A DNA stretch of 64,000 nt from Marinomonas polaris DSM 16579 (GCF_900129155.1 NZ_FQVF01000004.1:186001-250000); one strand, 5' to 3'. Positions 27,423 to 36,896 are shown, counted from the stretch's first letter. Numbers and translations are program-made. The notes: generated from the letters alone by a model not told the origin.

Positions 27423-27665
27423 TTATCTGGCTTTGCAGCCCGATACCACTCGTTTTGTTGAGGGGGGATTATTTGCCAATTTATTAGCTGGGCGAATTGG
27501 TCTTGGAGCAAAATTACCGCCACAGTTTGGGCAACGGCCATTAGGAAGCATAGTATCGACACAATCGAGGCAAAAGGTACATTCAAAACTACAAATCATG
27601 GCATCTTCGGCTGATGGCGGTAAATCTTTATCGCAACACTCACAATTAGGCCTTAGTTCTAACAT
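27423..27665 (-). CDS. DUF1272 zinc-ribbon-like small protein
   Basis: This 80-residue protein is recognised as DUF1272 by the opening LELRPNCECCDKDLPP, then CSFECTFCLDCV and CPNCGGNFAPRPIRP. Nine cysteines arranged as CxxC pairs imply zinc binding. The function of the family is unknown; it is probably cytoplasmic. A strong GGAGGG ribosome site precedes the ATG. It stands alone between the periplasmic protein and the chemoreceptor gene. Confidence 0.88.
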   Translation of the reverse strand: MLELRPNCECCDKDLPPSAEDAMICSFECTFCLDCVDTMLPNGRCPNCGGNFAPRPIRPANKLANNPPSTKRVVSGCKAR

Positions 27666-27724
27666 ATATTTCCCTCCAACTCATTCAGCATAAACAGATT
27701 AGAATCTAGCTTATATAACATGAA

Positions 27725-27759
27725 GAACACCACTAAAACCTACGATCTTAGTGGTGTTC
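27725..27759 (-). terminator. Stem-loop after the HBM chemoreceptor gene
   Basis: GAACACCACTAA and TTAGTGGTGTTC form a perfect 12-bp stem with an 11-base loop, 26 bases beyond the reverse-strand chemoreceptor stop. T-richness after it is moderate, so it is probably a terminator. Confidence 0.7.
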
Positions 27760-27784
27760 GAGTAACAAAAAATCTAAATAGTAA

Positions 27785-29770
27785 TCAGCTTGCTAGCGTA
27801 AAACGCGCCATAGTTTGCTTCATCGCTGCACCTTGGCTACTCAGCTCTTCTGCTGCCGCAGCGCCTTCAACAGAACCCGCTGCATTTAATTCAACAACGT
27901 CACCGACAGAAACCATTGCTTGCGTAACTTCACTCACTGCCAAAGCTTGTTCATGGCTAGCAGATGCAATTTTCGCAACAATAGCCGATGTTTCATTTAT
28001 TCCATCAAATACGGCTTGTAGAGACTTATTGGTATTTTCAGCAATAGAAACACCATTTGCAGTCTTGGACGATGATAGCTGTATTAACTTCGCCGTTTCA
28101 GCCGCTGCACCTGTACTTCTAGATGCTAAGCCACGTACTTCATCGGCAACCACAGCAAAGCCTCGTCCCTGCTCCCCAGCCCTAGCGGCTTCAATCGCCG
28201 CATTCAGTGCCAGTAAATTGGTTTGCTCGGCGATTTCATCAATGGTCTTAATGAAGCCAGCAATACTTTCTCCAGCGTCTTTAATTTCATTCATTGCTAT
28301 AACCATTTCTTGCATATGAGCCTGTCCTTCAACCACCGCTTTCTGAGCTATTTCAGCTAACTGATTAGCCTCTCTAGCACTTTCAGCATTCTCACTGGTT
28401 TGTACCGACAGCTGCTCTAATGCAGCGGAAATAGTCTGCAAATTATCCTTCTGCTGAGTCGCGCCTTCTGCAAGAGAATGACTGAAAATCGATACTTGCG
28501 AACTGCCAGCGGCAATTTGATCTCCCGCATTTTGAATATCCATTAGAATAGCATTTAGGTTTTTCACCATGTCTTGTAAGGCTTGTCCAAGGCTGTCTTT
28601 TTCAGAGGCCAACACCACAGTTGCGGTCAAATCTCCATCGGCTATTTTTTGCGCTAAAACGGCCTTAGCTTTTAAGCTCTTCACCATAGTTCGGATAGCA
28701 GCGTATAAACTCGCTTCTTGCTCATTATTATTTGGTAACTGAACTTCTAAATCGCCATCTGCCACACTGCGAACTACATTTGTAACCAACGCAGGATCAC
28801 CACCTAATTGAGTGGTCGTCGCACGGGTAATCAACCACGCCACGCCACCGCCCAACAGAATAGCAATCACCACCAACGCTTCGATTACATAAACCGCCGT
28901 CGTATTGCTTGTCACCAACTCAGGCCCAAGCAAGTCCTGCTCATTCTTGATAGATAACTTGAGATCTTCAGTCAGCTTAGTAACCTTAGAGCCAACAGGG
29001 TTTAAAGTATCATTAATAACGGCATTTCGATCTGATATCACCGCAACCACATTGTTAAACGCCGCTTTATATGTCGCGACATCTTTAACAACACTGTCCA
29101 ATAACGCTTTACGATCAGGGTTTTGTAACTCATTGCTTAAGACTTTTAATTGGGAGTCTAGGTCTGCAAATTCTTTCTCAACTCTATCAACTGAGGATTG
29201 CGTATTAGATTCCAAAAACTTCAGCACATATAAACGCGCTAGTAGCAAACTTCTCGTCGACAGCGACGCATTATAGGCAGCAGAAACATCACCATCGTCT
29301 TTTGCAGACATCAGTATTTTAGTAAGGTCTTTTTCAATCGCAGGTCCATTAATATTTAAAACGTTATCAACTAATTCATTTCTTTGCTTTTTAAAATCAA
29401 CAACTTTTTCAACCCCAGTAATATAAGAGCTTAAAGTCACATCCAATCCTTTCAGAACATCGACATCTTCAGCGTTATCAACATCAAGTTTCGCTTCAGC
29501 CATAAATTGCAGTGTATGTTCCCAATAAATATCGAACTCTTCTTTATCTTTTATATTTCCAGTTAAAATAAAATCTTTTTCTTTCATCCTTGCCATTAGC
29601 ATATTGGCTTGAACTCTGCCTACAGCGTTAGTGGCTCTTGCCAAAGAACGGTATTCTTCAAAGCCATTTGATGCGTTATTTAACGCAAAATAGGCCGTAG
29701 ATCCGACCAAGGCCAGTAGAATAATAACGACTGAAAAACCTAAATATAATTTTTTAGCGAATGTGAGCAT
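27785..29770 (-). CDS. Methyl-accepting chemotaxis protein with HBM-like sensor
   Basis: The protein has 661 residues. The first transmembrane helix (about 8-30) is followed by a roughly 260-residue all-helical periplasmic sensor that looks like a helical bimodular (HBM) domain, as in Pseudomonas McpS. Then come a second helix (about 297-317), a HAMP region ([20 protein letters not shown]) and the signalling domain with hairpin tip [22 protein letters not shown] receptors sense organic acids such as TCA intermediates; the ligand here is unknown. It ends FTLAS without a CheR/CheB-tethering pentapeptide. Single-gene unit, AAAGGA before the ATG. Confidence 0.92.
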   Translation of the reverse strand: MLTFAKKLYLGFSVVIILLALVGSTAYFALNNASNGFEEYRSLARATNAVGRVQANMLMARMKEKDFILTGNIKDKEEFDIYWEHTLQFMAEAKLDVDNAEDVDVLKGLDVTLSSYITGVEKVVDFKKQRNELVDNVLNINGPAIEKDLTKILMSAKDDGDVSAAYNASLSTRSLLLARLYVLKFLESNTQSSVDRVEKEFADLDSQLKVLSNELQNPDRKALLDSVVKDVATYKAAFNNVVAVISDRNAVINDTLNPVGSKVTKLTEDLKLSIKNEQDLLGPELVTSNTTAVYVIEALVVIAILLGGGVAWLITRATTTQLGGDPALVTNVVRSVADGDLEVQLPNNNEQEASLYAAIRTMVKSLKAKAVLAQKIADGDLTATVVLASEKDSLGQALQDMVKNLNAILMDIQNAGDQIAAGSSQVSIFSHSLAEGATQQKDNLQTISAALEQLSVQTSENAESAREANQLAEIAQKAVVEGQAHMQEMVIAMNEIKDAGESIAGFIKTIDEIAEQTNLLALNAAIEAARAGEQGRGFAVVADEVRGLASRSTGAAAETAKLIQLSSSKTANGVSIAENTNKSLQAVFDGINETSAIVAKIASASHEQALAVSEVTQAMVSVGDVVELNAAGSVEGAAAAEELSSQGAAMKQTMARFTLAS

Positions 29771-30074
29771 ATCCTTTACCTCATATCAATGACGAGACGT
29801 CCTAATTAAAAAGTAGAAGGTCATATCTAATATGAAGTGAATAAAATTGTATCTATTTGTAATAATTATTACAGGAGCACTAGAAAGCAGCTTTCAAGCC
29901 GCAAGCGCTTTAAACAAATTTTTATAATGGATTTAAAAATAGCCTTTTTTATCCTAAATGTTTTAACCTGATAGCTGATAAATAAGTGTGCGATTTAGCG
30001 TTTGTATCAAAGGCATAACAAATCGCCGCAAAACAGCTCAAGCTTTCTTTTACGAAATGGATTCAAGAAAACAC
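29771..30074. other. Divergent intergenic region, chemoreceptor/LacI
   Basis: This 304-bp gap carries the divergent promoters. Two small symmetric sequences are visible: GAAAGCAGCTTTC at 29883-29895 and AAGCGCTT at 29903-29910, next to each other and upstream of the LacI gene. They could be an autoregulatory site, but neither resembles the better palindrome at 31235. No gene is seen. Confidence 0.4.
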
Positions 30075-31100
30075 ATGACTAAACGCAATGCCACTTCTGC
30101 TGATGTCGCCATTTTGGCGGGTGTATCCCAATCTACTGTATCGCGTAGTTTCGATCCTGATAGTAGAATTTCGGAGGCGACTCGTCAGCGTGTTTTTGCC
30201 GCCGCTGAGAAGCTTGGTTATCAAATCAACAAAGCTGCGCAAACCATGATAAAGAAGCGTAGCGATCTCGTTGGTCTTGTCACAGCTGGCTTGGAAGACC
30301 CTTTTCGCTCTGAGTTTCTTCATAAACTGATCGTTGAAGTGCAAAACTGCGGACTTCGCCCCATGGTTATGGATGTGTCCAATCAACAAACCATAGACGA
30401 GGAATTACATGGACTGATTCAATATCAGCTAAGTGGTGTGATTATTACCTCAGGAACACCCAGTGAAAACATCGGAAAAGCCTTTATAAGACACGGTATT
30501 CCCGTGGTATTGGTAAACCGGACAGAGCACTCCGATGAAGCAGACATAGTTAATTTAGATAATGAAGGTGCCGGCGCCATAGCCGCAGAAGCGTTTATGA
30601 AATCAGGCAAAACCAACCTTGTCGTAGTCCGAGCAAAAAAGCCAAGCTTCAGCAGCGTAATGCGTGCCAAAGGCTTTTTAAATTATTTAGCATCCCATAT
30701 AAATAACGACGAAATTCAAGCCACAGAAGTGCTGTGTGAAACCGGCAGCTACGATAGCGGCTATCAAATTGCAGATAAAATCTTAACTTCACAACATAAA
30801 CCAGATGGCGTATTTTTCTGCATGGATCATATTGCGTGTGGCTTTCTAGATGCAGCCAAACAACTCATAACCGCCAAAGAAATGCAGTCTATCGGTGTCA
30901 TTGGCTGTGATGACATTGCCTTAGCCCGATTTAAAGCCTATGACTTAACCACTGTGAAACAACCTTCAACCGAGATAGCAAAAGCGGCGGTGCAAACTTT
31001 ATTAAACCGATTGAAATACCCTACTTCAGCACCCAGTAAGCAAGCTATTCCTGCGGAACTAATCTATCGCTCTACTTTAGCCAAGCCCATAACGGACTAA
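30075..31100 (+). CDS. LacI-family transcriptional regulator (locus B)
   Basis: The ATG at 30075 (341 residues, MTKRNATSADVAILAGVSQ) places the helix-turn-helix at the usual distance from the N-terminus; an ATG at 30057 is possible, and neither has a strong ribosome site. The HTH is SADVAILAGVSQSTVSRSF, followed by a hinge and sugar-binding-type effector domain with the DPFRS segment shared with the regulator at 1984. It precedes the AfuABC-like operon on the same strand with a 185-bp gap holding a strong palindrome, so that operon is its likely target. The effector is probably a phosphorylated or free sugar or polyol. Confidence 0.88.
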   Translation: MTKRNATSADVAILAGVSQSTVSRSFDPDSRISEATRQRVFAAAEKLGYQINKAAQTMIKKRSDLVGLVTAGLEDPFRSEFLHKLIVEVQNCGLRPMVMDVSNQQTIDEELHGLIQYQLSGVIITSGTPSENIGKAFIRHGIPVVLVNRTEHSDEADIVNLDNEGAGAIAAEAFMKSGKTNLVVVRAKKPSFSSVMRAKGFLNYLASHINNDEIQATEVLCETGSYDSGYQIADKILTSQHKPDGVFFCMDHIACGFLDAAKQLITAKEMQSIGVIGCDDIALARFKAYDLTTVKQPSTEIAKAAVQTLLNRLKYPTSAPSKQAIPAELIYRSTLAKPITD

Positions 31101-31234
31101 CGTAGAAACCAAAACATACTATTTATACCGACCGAAATACGTTACCTATTGACCTCAATAGAATTTTTATTTCACATTAAATTATTTTTGAAATTTACCT
31201 TTCGTTATCAAGATTTGCCTAGTATGCTTATTTT

Positions 31235-31256
31235 GTTGTTCATACGTATGCACAAC
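31235..31256. promoter_or_regulatory. Palindromic LacI-type operator of locus B
   Basis: GTTGTTCATAC faces GTATGCACAAC: 10 of 11 positions are symmetric around a central CG, within 52 bp of the binding-protein start. Position, symmetry and the adjacent LacI gene make this the probable operator; sequence before it is AT-rich and promoter-like. Confidence 0.65.
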
Positions 31257-31285
31257 TATTTAAAACATCAGGAGGCAATATAAAA

Positions 31286-32317
31286 ATGAAAAACTCTCCA
31301 TATATCCTTAGCCTTGCTTTCGCGACAGCGGCGACATTTTGCGCCGCACCCGCTATGGCCAAAGGTAAGCTAAATGTTCTTTGCTCCACAGATACCGATT
31401 GGTGTAGCTTGATGGAAACAAGCTTTGAAGCAGAAACAGGTATTGATGTCTCTCTTATTCGTAAGAGTTCTGGTGAAGCTTACGCACAGCTGCGTGCTGA
31501 AGCTCAAAATCCAAAAATTGATATTTGGTGGGGCGGTACTGGCGACCCTCATCTACAAGCCGCAGCGGAAAAACTCACTCAGGTTTACAAACCAAAAGCC
31601 CTTCCCAATCTACGAGATTGGGCACAAAATCAAGCGAAAGTATCGGGCTACCGCACTGTCGGGGTTTACGCTGGTGCACTAGGTTTTGGCTACAATGAAG
31701 ACATTCTAAAATCCAAAGGACTGCCCGCACCACAATGCTGGAAAGATCTAGCCAAGCCGATTTATAAAGGGGAAGTACAAATTGCCAACCCGAACTCATC
31801 TGGAACTTCGTACACAGCTTTAGCGACATTTGTACAAATGATGGGGGAAGACCAAGCTTTCGATTTCCTTGCTCAACTACATAAAAACATCAATCAATAT
31901 ACAAAATCTGGTTCGGCACCGATTAAAGCCGCTTCCAATGGTGAAACAGCTATCGGCATTACTTTTATTCACGACATAGTAAAACAAGTGAAAAAAGGCT
32001 ACCCAGTTAAAGCCGTCGCGCCTTGTGAAGGCACAGGCTATGAAGTGGGCTCAATGAGTATCGTCAAAGGTGCTCGTCATCTGAAAGAAGCGAAAATCTG
32101 GGCAGAGTTTGCCTTACGCCCAGATATTCAAACCATGGCTGAAAAAGCCAATGCTTACCAAGTACCATCCAATAAGTCAGCGACAACGCCACCGGGCGCG
32201 CCAGACTTCGATACGCTAAAACTGATCGATTACGACTTTGCCAAATACGGGGCTGCGGACACGCGCCAACATTTGCTGCAACGTTGGGATAATGAGATCA
32301 AATCTCTACCACGTTAA
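31286..32317 (+). CDS. AfuA-like periplasmic binding protein (sugar-phosphate type, locus B)
   Basis: This 343-residue protein has a signal peptide cleaved near AMA and mature sequence starting KGKLNVLCS. The order of segments (IDIWWGGTGDPH, GTSYTALATFVQMM, GSAPIKAASNGETAIGITF, APCEGTGYEVGSMSIVKGA) matches my recollection of AfuA. That protein was first called an iron-binding protein and later shown to bind hexose and heptose phosphates. It would present substrate to the fused permease encoded downstream. A strong AGGAGG site precedes the ATG. The operon also encodes an IMPase-type phosphatase, which supports a phosphorylated ligand. An iron ligand cannot be formally excluded. Confidence 0.82.
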   Translation: MKNSPYILSLAFATAATFCAAPAMAKGKLNVLCSTDTDWCSLMETSFEAETGIDVSLIRKSSGEAYAQLRAEAQNPKIDIWWGGTGDPHLQAAAEKLTQVYKPKALPNLRDWAQNQAKVSGYRTVGVYAGALGFGYNEDILKSKGLPAPQCWKDLAKPIYKGEVQIANPNSSGTSYTALATFVQMMGEDQAFDFLAQLHKNINQYTKSGSAPIKAASNGETAIGITFIHDIVKQVKKGYPVKAVAPCEGTGYEVGSMSIVKGARHLKEAKIWAEFALRPDIQTMAEKANAYQVPSNKSATTPPGAPDFDTLKLIDYDFAKYGAADTRQHLLQRWDNEIKSLPR

Positions 32318-32342
32318 TCATTCAGACAAACCTTGGTTTTCC

Positions 32343-32378
32343 TGAGATCTGCTGGGCCTTAGTCCCAGTAGAGACTCA
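32343..32378 (+). promoter_or_regulatory. Intercistronic stem-loop after binding-protein gene (locus B)
   Basis: TCTGCTGGG pairs with CCCAGTAGA (one wobble) around CCTTAGT, and an outer TGAG/CTCA adds four more pairs across a small internal loop. It lies between the binding-protein and permease genes with no T-run, fitting a 3'-end stabiliser or partial terminator. Confidence 0.65.
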
Positions 32379-32401
32379 AGTTACTGTTTGGAGTATCGAT
32401 C

Positions 32402-34636
32402 GTGAAACACTCTTTTATTCCGTGGCTGTTACTCGGCTGGATCGGTTTTTTACTGATGCCGTGGTATCTGCTCGAAGATGGCTTTTGGTCATTTGTCTGG
32501 TTAACCGACGGTTACCCTACTGACCTCTACTACGCCCCAGCAATTCTGCAAGGCATACTTGATGATAAGCTTTGGTTGCTGCCATTAGCCTTGCCTTTAA
32601 TTGCGCCTTTGCGCCTAATTTCATTAACGAAAAGCGACCCTAGATACAGCCGCTATCTAATCTATTCTGGTGCTTTTGGCCTTATCTATATGATGGGCCA
32701 AGGTTTCACCATTGGCGTCAGTGGTTGGCAATTTGCAGGACTGGAGTCCTTATTTGGCGAGCTAGAATACCAACAATATGGTTTTGGCTACGGCGCCATG
32801 CTGTGTGGTTTGTCCTTCCTGATACTTTTAACCACTGGACTTGCTGCTACAGGCTTTTTGAAAGGTGATGTCTTTGTCACCGGAAGCATTGGTTTGATCG
32901 TCGCGTTGGTTGGCTTATTTGTCTTTTTCCCTGTCAGCCAAGTATTAATTAGCGCCTTCATGAACAACGACGGCATGTTTGCTCCAACGGCGTTTTTCGG
33001 TAAGTTCTTTAGCGATAATATTTGGTCGTTGTCGTGCCTCAGCGGCGGCTACGCTTGCGGCACTGCATGGAATTCCCTAACGCTGGCAATTCTGACAGCA
33101 ACATTAACAACCTTGCTAGGCTTGTCTTTTGCGCTGGTCGTCACCCGCACAGGATTTCGCTGGAAAAGATCCTTACGCCTGCTCACTGTTCTACCTATTA
33201 TCACGCCACCCTTTGTAATTGGCTTAGCGCTGATTCTATTATTCGGACGTTCTGGCGTAGTGACACAATTCTTCGCCGATGCTTTTAATATTGAACCAGG
33301 TCGATGGCTGTATGGCATGCCAGGCGTATTACTTGCTCAAGTATTATCCTTTACACCGATTTCCTTTTTGGTATTGATTGGCGTGGTGGAAGGCGTTAGC
33401 CCTTCTATGGAAGAAGCATCGCAAACCTTACGCGCTGATCGCTGGCGCACCTTTATCAATGTTTCACTGCCATTAATGCGTCCCGGTTTAGCCAATGCAT
33501 TTTTACTGGCCTTCATTGAAAGTTTGGCCGACTTTGGTAACCCAATGGTACTGGGTGGTGACTTTGACGTGCTTTCCACCGAGATATTTTTCGCCATTGT
33601 CGGTGCTCAAAACGATCAAGGTTATGCGGCTGTCCTCGCCATTCTATTGTTGATTTTCACCTTAAGCGCGTTCTTCCTTCAACGTCATTGGATCGGCAAA
33701 AAGTCCTATACCACAGTAACGGGTAAAGCAGATTCCGGTGCTTACATGGGCTTAAACCACGGAATGAAGTTAGCTTGCTACATGACGGCCCTGCCTTGGG
33801 CAGCATTAACCATCGTCATTTACGGCATGATCATGTTCGGTGGTTTTGTACAAAACTGGGGCTACGATAACAGCTTTACCTTGCAGCATTATCAAGACGC
33901 TTTTTCTGTCGGATGGGGCGAGTTTGGTGTGATCTGGCAAGGCGCAGCATGGGATTCCTTATGGACGACGCTAAGCATTTCAGCCATTGCAGCACCTTTC
34001 ACGGCCATCGTTGGTTTGTTGACTGCTTACTTGTTAGTACGCCAGCAGTTCAAATGGAAAAATGCTTTCGAGTTCGGCACCATGTTGAGCTTTGCAATTC
34101 CGGGTACTGTTATTGGTATCAGCTATATTCTTGCCTTTAACGTGCCGCCGCTAGAGCTTACTGGCACAGGCGTAATCCTGATTATCTGTTTTGTTTTCCG
34201 TAATATGCCCGTTGGCGTACGTGGCGGTATTGCCGCCATGAGTCAATTAGACAAGAGCTTAGACGAAGCCTCGCTCACCTTAGGTGCAAACAGCTTAATG
34301 ACCTTCCGACGCGTGATACTTCCTCTGCTACGCCCTGCCATCATCGCAGCTTTGGTATACAGCTTTGTGCGCGCCATTACCTCGGTCAGCGCGGTTATCT
34401 TTCTTGTCAGCGCCGATCATAATATGGCGACGTCTTACATCATTGGCTTGGTTGAAAACGGCGAATTTGGTATTGCCATCGCGTACTGTAGCGTGCTCAT
34501 TCTTGTCATGTTGACAGCCATTATCGCTATTAATTTATTTGTTGGAGAACGCCGTCTAAGACGCACGACATCTATCTCTCATTCTACCAAGTCGTCTTCT
34601 CTTTCCCGTCCCTCTCTAAAGGAGAAACAAGCATGA
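32402..34636 (+). CDS. AfuB-like fused double permease (locus B)
   Basis: The start is a GTG at 32402 with GGAG about nine bases upstream, giving 744 residues. Two BPD_transp_1 domains are joined in one chain, each with the ATPase-docking loop: EASQTLRADRWRTFINVSLP near residue 338 and EASLTLGANSLMTFRRVILP near 625. An extra membrane region of about 200 residues precedes the first domain. This fused layout is the AfuB type and contrasts with the two separate permeases of locus A. It forms the inner-membrane channel of the importer. Its stop overlaps the ATPase ATG by four bases (ATGA). Confidence 0.9.
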   Translation: MKHSFIPWLLLGWIGFLLMPWYLLEDGFWSFVWLTDGYPTDLYYAPAILQGILDDKLWLLPLALPLIAPLRLISLTKSDPRYSRYLIYSGAFGLIYMMGQGFTIGVSGWQFAGLESLFGELEYQQYGFGYGAMLCGLSFLILLTTGLAATGFLKGDVFVTGSIGLIVALVGLFVFFPVSQVLISAFMNNDGMFAPTAFFGKFFSDNIWSLSCLSGGYACGTAWNSLTLAILTATLTTLLGLSFALVVTRTGFRWKRSLRLLTVLPIITPPFVIGLALILLFGRSGVVTQFFADAFNIEPGRWLYGMPGVLLAQVLSFTPISFLVLIGVVEGVSPSMEEASQTLRADRWRTFINVSLPLMRPGLANAFLLAFIESLADFGNPMVLGGDFDVLSTEIFFAIVGAQNDQGYAAVLAILLLIFTLSAFFLQRHWIGKKSYTTVTGKADSGAYMGLNHGMKLACYMTALPWAALTIVIYGMIMFGGFVQNWGYDNSFTLQHYQDAFSVGWGEFGVIWQGAAWDSLWTTLSISAIAAPFTAIVGLLTAYLLVRQQFKWKNAFEFGTMLSFAIPGTVIGISYILAFNVPPLELTGTGVILIICFVFRNMPVGVRGGIAAMSQLDKSLDEASLTLGANSLMTFRRVILPLLRPAIIAALVYSFVRAITSVSAVIFLVSADHNMATSYIIGLVENGEFGIAIAYCSVLILVMLTAIIAINLFVGERRLRRTTSISHSTKSSSLSRPSLKEKQA

Positions 34637-35706
34637 GTCTTCATTATCAACCAGGCTCAGTGAGCTTCGAAAACGTCATTAAAACCTTTGGCAATGTCAC
34701 TGCCATTGATAACGTGTCTTTCACCATAGAGCCAGGCAACCTTGTCACATTATTAGGGCCAAGCGGCTGTGGGAAAACCACCACTTTGCGCATGTTGGCT
34801 GGGTTAGAGCACCCAACCTCAGGCCGCATCATGATTGGCAATAAAGACGTTACGCATCTACCTGCCACTGACCGAGACGTCAGCATGGTGTTTCAATCTT
34901 ATGCTTTGTTTCCGCACATGACAGTGGCCGAAAACGTTGCTTACGGCTTAAACGCCAGCGGCGTTAATAAAATCGAAGCCAAGGAAAAGAGCGAAGAAGG
35001 ATTGGAGCTGGTTGGCTTAGCAGACTACGGGCAACGTTATCCCAGCGAGCTATCAGGCGGACAGCAACAACGTGTTGCCGTGGCTCGGGCACTTGTTCTA
35101 GAGCCTGAAGTACTGCTACTTGACGAGCCTCTATCAAACCTAGACGCAAAATTACGTCGCCATGTTCGGGAAGAAATTCGCGAACTTCAGCAAAAAATCG
35201 GTTTAACCGCTGTTTATGTTACTCACGATCAAGAAGAAGCACTTGCTGTATCAGATCGTATTATCGTGATGAATCGCTCGGTAATTGCTCAAGAAGGCAG
35301 TCCGCGTGAACTCTACGAAGCGCCCGCCTCAAGCTTTATTGCAGACTTTATTGGTGACGCCAATCTCATCGAAGCAGACATCATCGCGACAGACGGAAAG
35401 ACCGCAGACGTTGCCGTTGGCACGTTGCGCTGTTCTTTACCGCAACGAGGCTTTGACAAAGGCCGCGTGCAGCTAGCGGTGCACCCAAGTTCAGTGCGTT
35501 TATCCTTACGAGACCAGCAGTCCACTGGGCTTACAGGCACCGTTAGACGAGCTACCTACTTAGGCAACCAAATGCAATACGATGTTGATTCCGAAGTGGG
35601 TAGCTTATTCGTCGTCGACTATCGTGTTGAGCAAGCAATTCCCGTCGGTTCCGATGTGTCTATTGCGTTTTCAAATCGCGGTCTTGCATTAGTTAAGACG
35701 GCTTAG
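34633..35706 (+). CDS. AfuC-like ABC ATP-binding subunit (locus B)
   Basis: The protein has 357 residues. Walker A GPSGCGKTTT lies near residue 44, the signature [15 protein letters not shown] near 142 and Walker B VLLLDEP near 162, followed by VTHDQEEALAVSDR and a C-terminal TOBE domain (GTVRRATYLGNQMQYDV). It drives the fused permease. It is translationally coupled to the permease through the ATGA overlap and followed 17 bp later by the IMPase gene. It resembles the locus A ATPase closely through the nucleotide-binding domain. Confidence 0.92.
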   Translation: MSLHYQPGSVSFENVIKTFGNVTAIDNVSFTIEPGNLVTLLGPSGCGKTTTLRMLAGLEHPTSGRIMIGNKDVTHLPATDRDVSMVFQSYALFPHMTVAENVAYGLNASGVNKIEAKEKSEEGLELVGLADYGQRYPSELSGGQQQRVAVARALVLEPEVLLLDEPLSNLDAKLRRHVREEIRELQQKIGLTAVYVTHDQEEALAVSDRIIVMNRSVIAQEGSPRELYEAPASSFIADFIGDANLIEADIIATDGKTADVAVGTLRCSLPQRGFDKGRVQLAVHPSSVRLSLRDQQSTGLTGTVRRATYLGNQMQYDVDSEVGSLFVVDYRVEQAIPVGSDVSIAFSNRGLALVKTA

Positions 35707-35723
35707 AGTGGAGAGTACACCTC

Positions 35724-36533
35724 ATGTTTTTAGCTCATAACCTAATAGATCAAGCGGTTCTCGACCGATTTAATCAAGCAGAAAAAGTAATCAAAATCGC
35801 TGGAGCTCAAGCGTTGGAATATTTTCGAAATCGAGAAAAGTTAATCGTCGAAACCAAAATGGAACCACAAGACGTGGTCAGCATTGCTGACCGCAATGTG
35901 GAAGTCACCATTATTGAAGGCTTACAAGAGCACTTCCCGCAAGATGGCTTTCTTGGTGAAGAGCAAGGTATTACCAAAGGCGACAACCAGTATTTATGGG
36001 TCATTGACCCGATAGACGGCACCGCGTGTTTTCTCAATGGCATGCATTCTTGGTGTATTTCCGTTGCGCTCATGGTGAACGATAAAATTGCCTGTGGCCT
36101 GATCTTTGACCCAAACAGTAACGAACTATTTAGCGCCGTGGCTGGAAAGGGCTGTTTTGTAAACGACAAAAGCGTCGCAACATTAACAGTGAATTCAGTA
36201 CAAGAAGGCGTGATGGGCTTAGGTACGTCTCACCGAGTTCCAGCATCGCTATGTGTGAACTTCATCGATAAGCTGTTAAACCAAGGTGGCATGTTTATTC
36301 GCAACGGTTCTGGTGCGCTCATGTTGGCTTACGTGGCGGCTGGTCGTTTGATTGGCTACTACGAACCTCACATCAACTCATGGGATTGTTTAGCAGGCCT
36401 GATCATGGTGGATGAAGCTGGTGGCTCAACCAATAACTTTTTATCAGGTGAAGGTCTGCTTAAAGGCAATCCTATCTTAGTATCGGCAAAAGGGATTAAA
36501 GGCTCTCTTCACAATATGACAGGTGTTAACTGA
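35724..36533 (+). CDS. Inositol-monophosphatase-family phosphatase (locus B)
   Basis: The protein has 269 residues. Metal ligands lie in GEEQG near residue 75, DPIDGTACF near 93 and NSWDCLAG near 220. It is a paralogue of the enzyme at 1209 along its whole length (for example the shared SWDxLAGL and GxGALMLAxV segments). The usual TNF after DPIDG is replaced by TACF, which may mark a different substrate. It is the last gene of the AfuABC-like operon. The simplest reading is that it removes phosphate from the imported sugar or polyol phosphate in the cytoplasm, which is inference. Confidence 0.86.
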   Translation: MFLAHNLIDQAVLDRFNQAEKVIKIAGAQALEYFRNREKLIVETKMEPQDVVSIADRNVEVTIIEGLQEHFPQDGFLGEEQGITKGDNQYLWVIDPIDGTACFLNGMHSWCISVALMVNDKIACGLIFDPNSNELFSAVAGKGCFVNDKSVATLTVNSVQEGVMGLGTSHRVPASLCVNFIDKLLNQGGMFIRNGSGALMLAYVAAGRLIGYYEPHINSWDCLAGLIMVDEAGGSTNNFLSGEGLLKGNPILVSAKGIKGSLHNMTGVN

Positions 36534-36557
36534 TCTAAACGACTATCTCCCAACTTC

Positions 36558-36597
36558 GCCGCCTGACTGTTTAAATTAAGGAAGGCGGCTTTTTTTA
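36558..36597 (+). terminator. Rho-independent terminator of the locus B operon
   Basis: GCCGCCT pairs with AGGCGGC and is followed by seven Ts, 24 bases after the IMPase stop. This is a clear intrinsic terminator. Confidence 0.9.
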
Positions 36598-36621
36598 TCA
36601 TTTTCATCAGCAGCAAAAACA

Positions 36622-36891
36622 TCAAGACAAAATATTAGGAACAGTTTTATTAAGACGCTTGGGGCGTTTTTCCCAACGCACTTTGACTTCAAACTGCTGA
36701 CTGTCTTCGTCTTCTGAGGCACTGACTTTTAGACGCATTAGCCCCTTTGGATCGAGAGTTAAGGAACCTTCTTTTTCTTCACTAAATTCCAGTTTGCCTT
36801 TAGACAAGCCTTTCGACAGCGCTTTTAGTACGTCTTGAATATCGTCGGCATCCAATAAGGCTTCATATTTGAATTCTGTTTTCGATTTCAT
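36622..36891 (-). CDS. amphi-Trp domain protein
   Basis: This 89-residue protein has the short amphi-Trp pattern: KTEFKYEALLDADDIQDVLK at the start, then GKLEFSEE and alternating charged and hydrophobic strands ending in EVKVRWEK with the hallmark tryptophan. The family function is unknown. The start is five bases after the metallophosphoesterase stop, so the two are co-transcribed. It is the last gene of the reverse-strand kinase/ATP-grasp cluster that starts at 42085. It may be the small protein substrate or carrier of that cluster, which is inference. Confidence 0.8.
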   Translation of the reverse strand: MKSKTEFKYEALLDADDIQDVLKALSKGLSKGKLEFSEEKEGSLTLDPKGLMRLKVSASEDEDSQQFEVKVRWEKRPKRLNKTVPNILS

Positions 36892-36896
36892 AATGT

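Noticed and set aside
27720-28319. 199-codon plus-strand open frame opposite the chemoreceptor gene
   Set aside because: Low-complexity Ala/Ser-rich product lying antisense to conserved MCP signalling sequence; no ribosome site.
31286-36533. Locus B considered as a ferric-iron importer
   Set aside because: The binding protein follows the AfuA pattern and the operon has an IMPase and LacI regulator, which fit sugar phosphate better; iron is not formally excluded.
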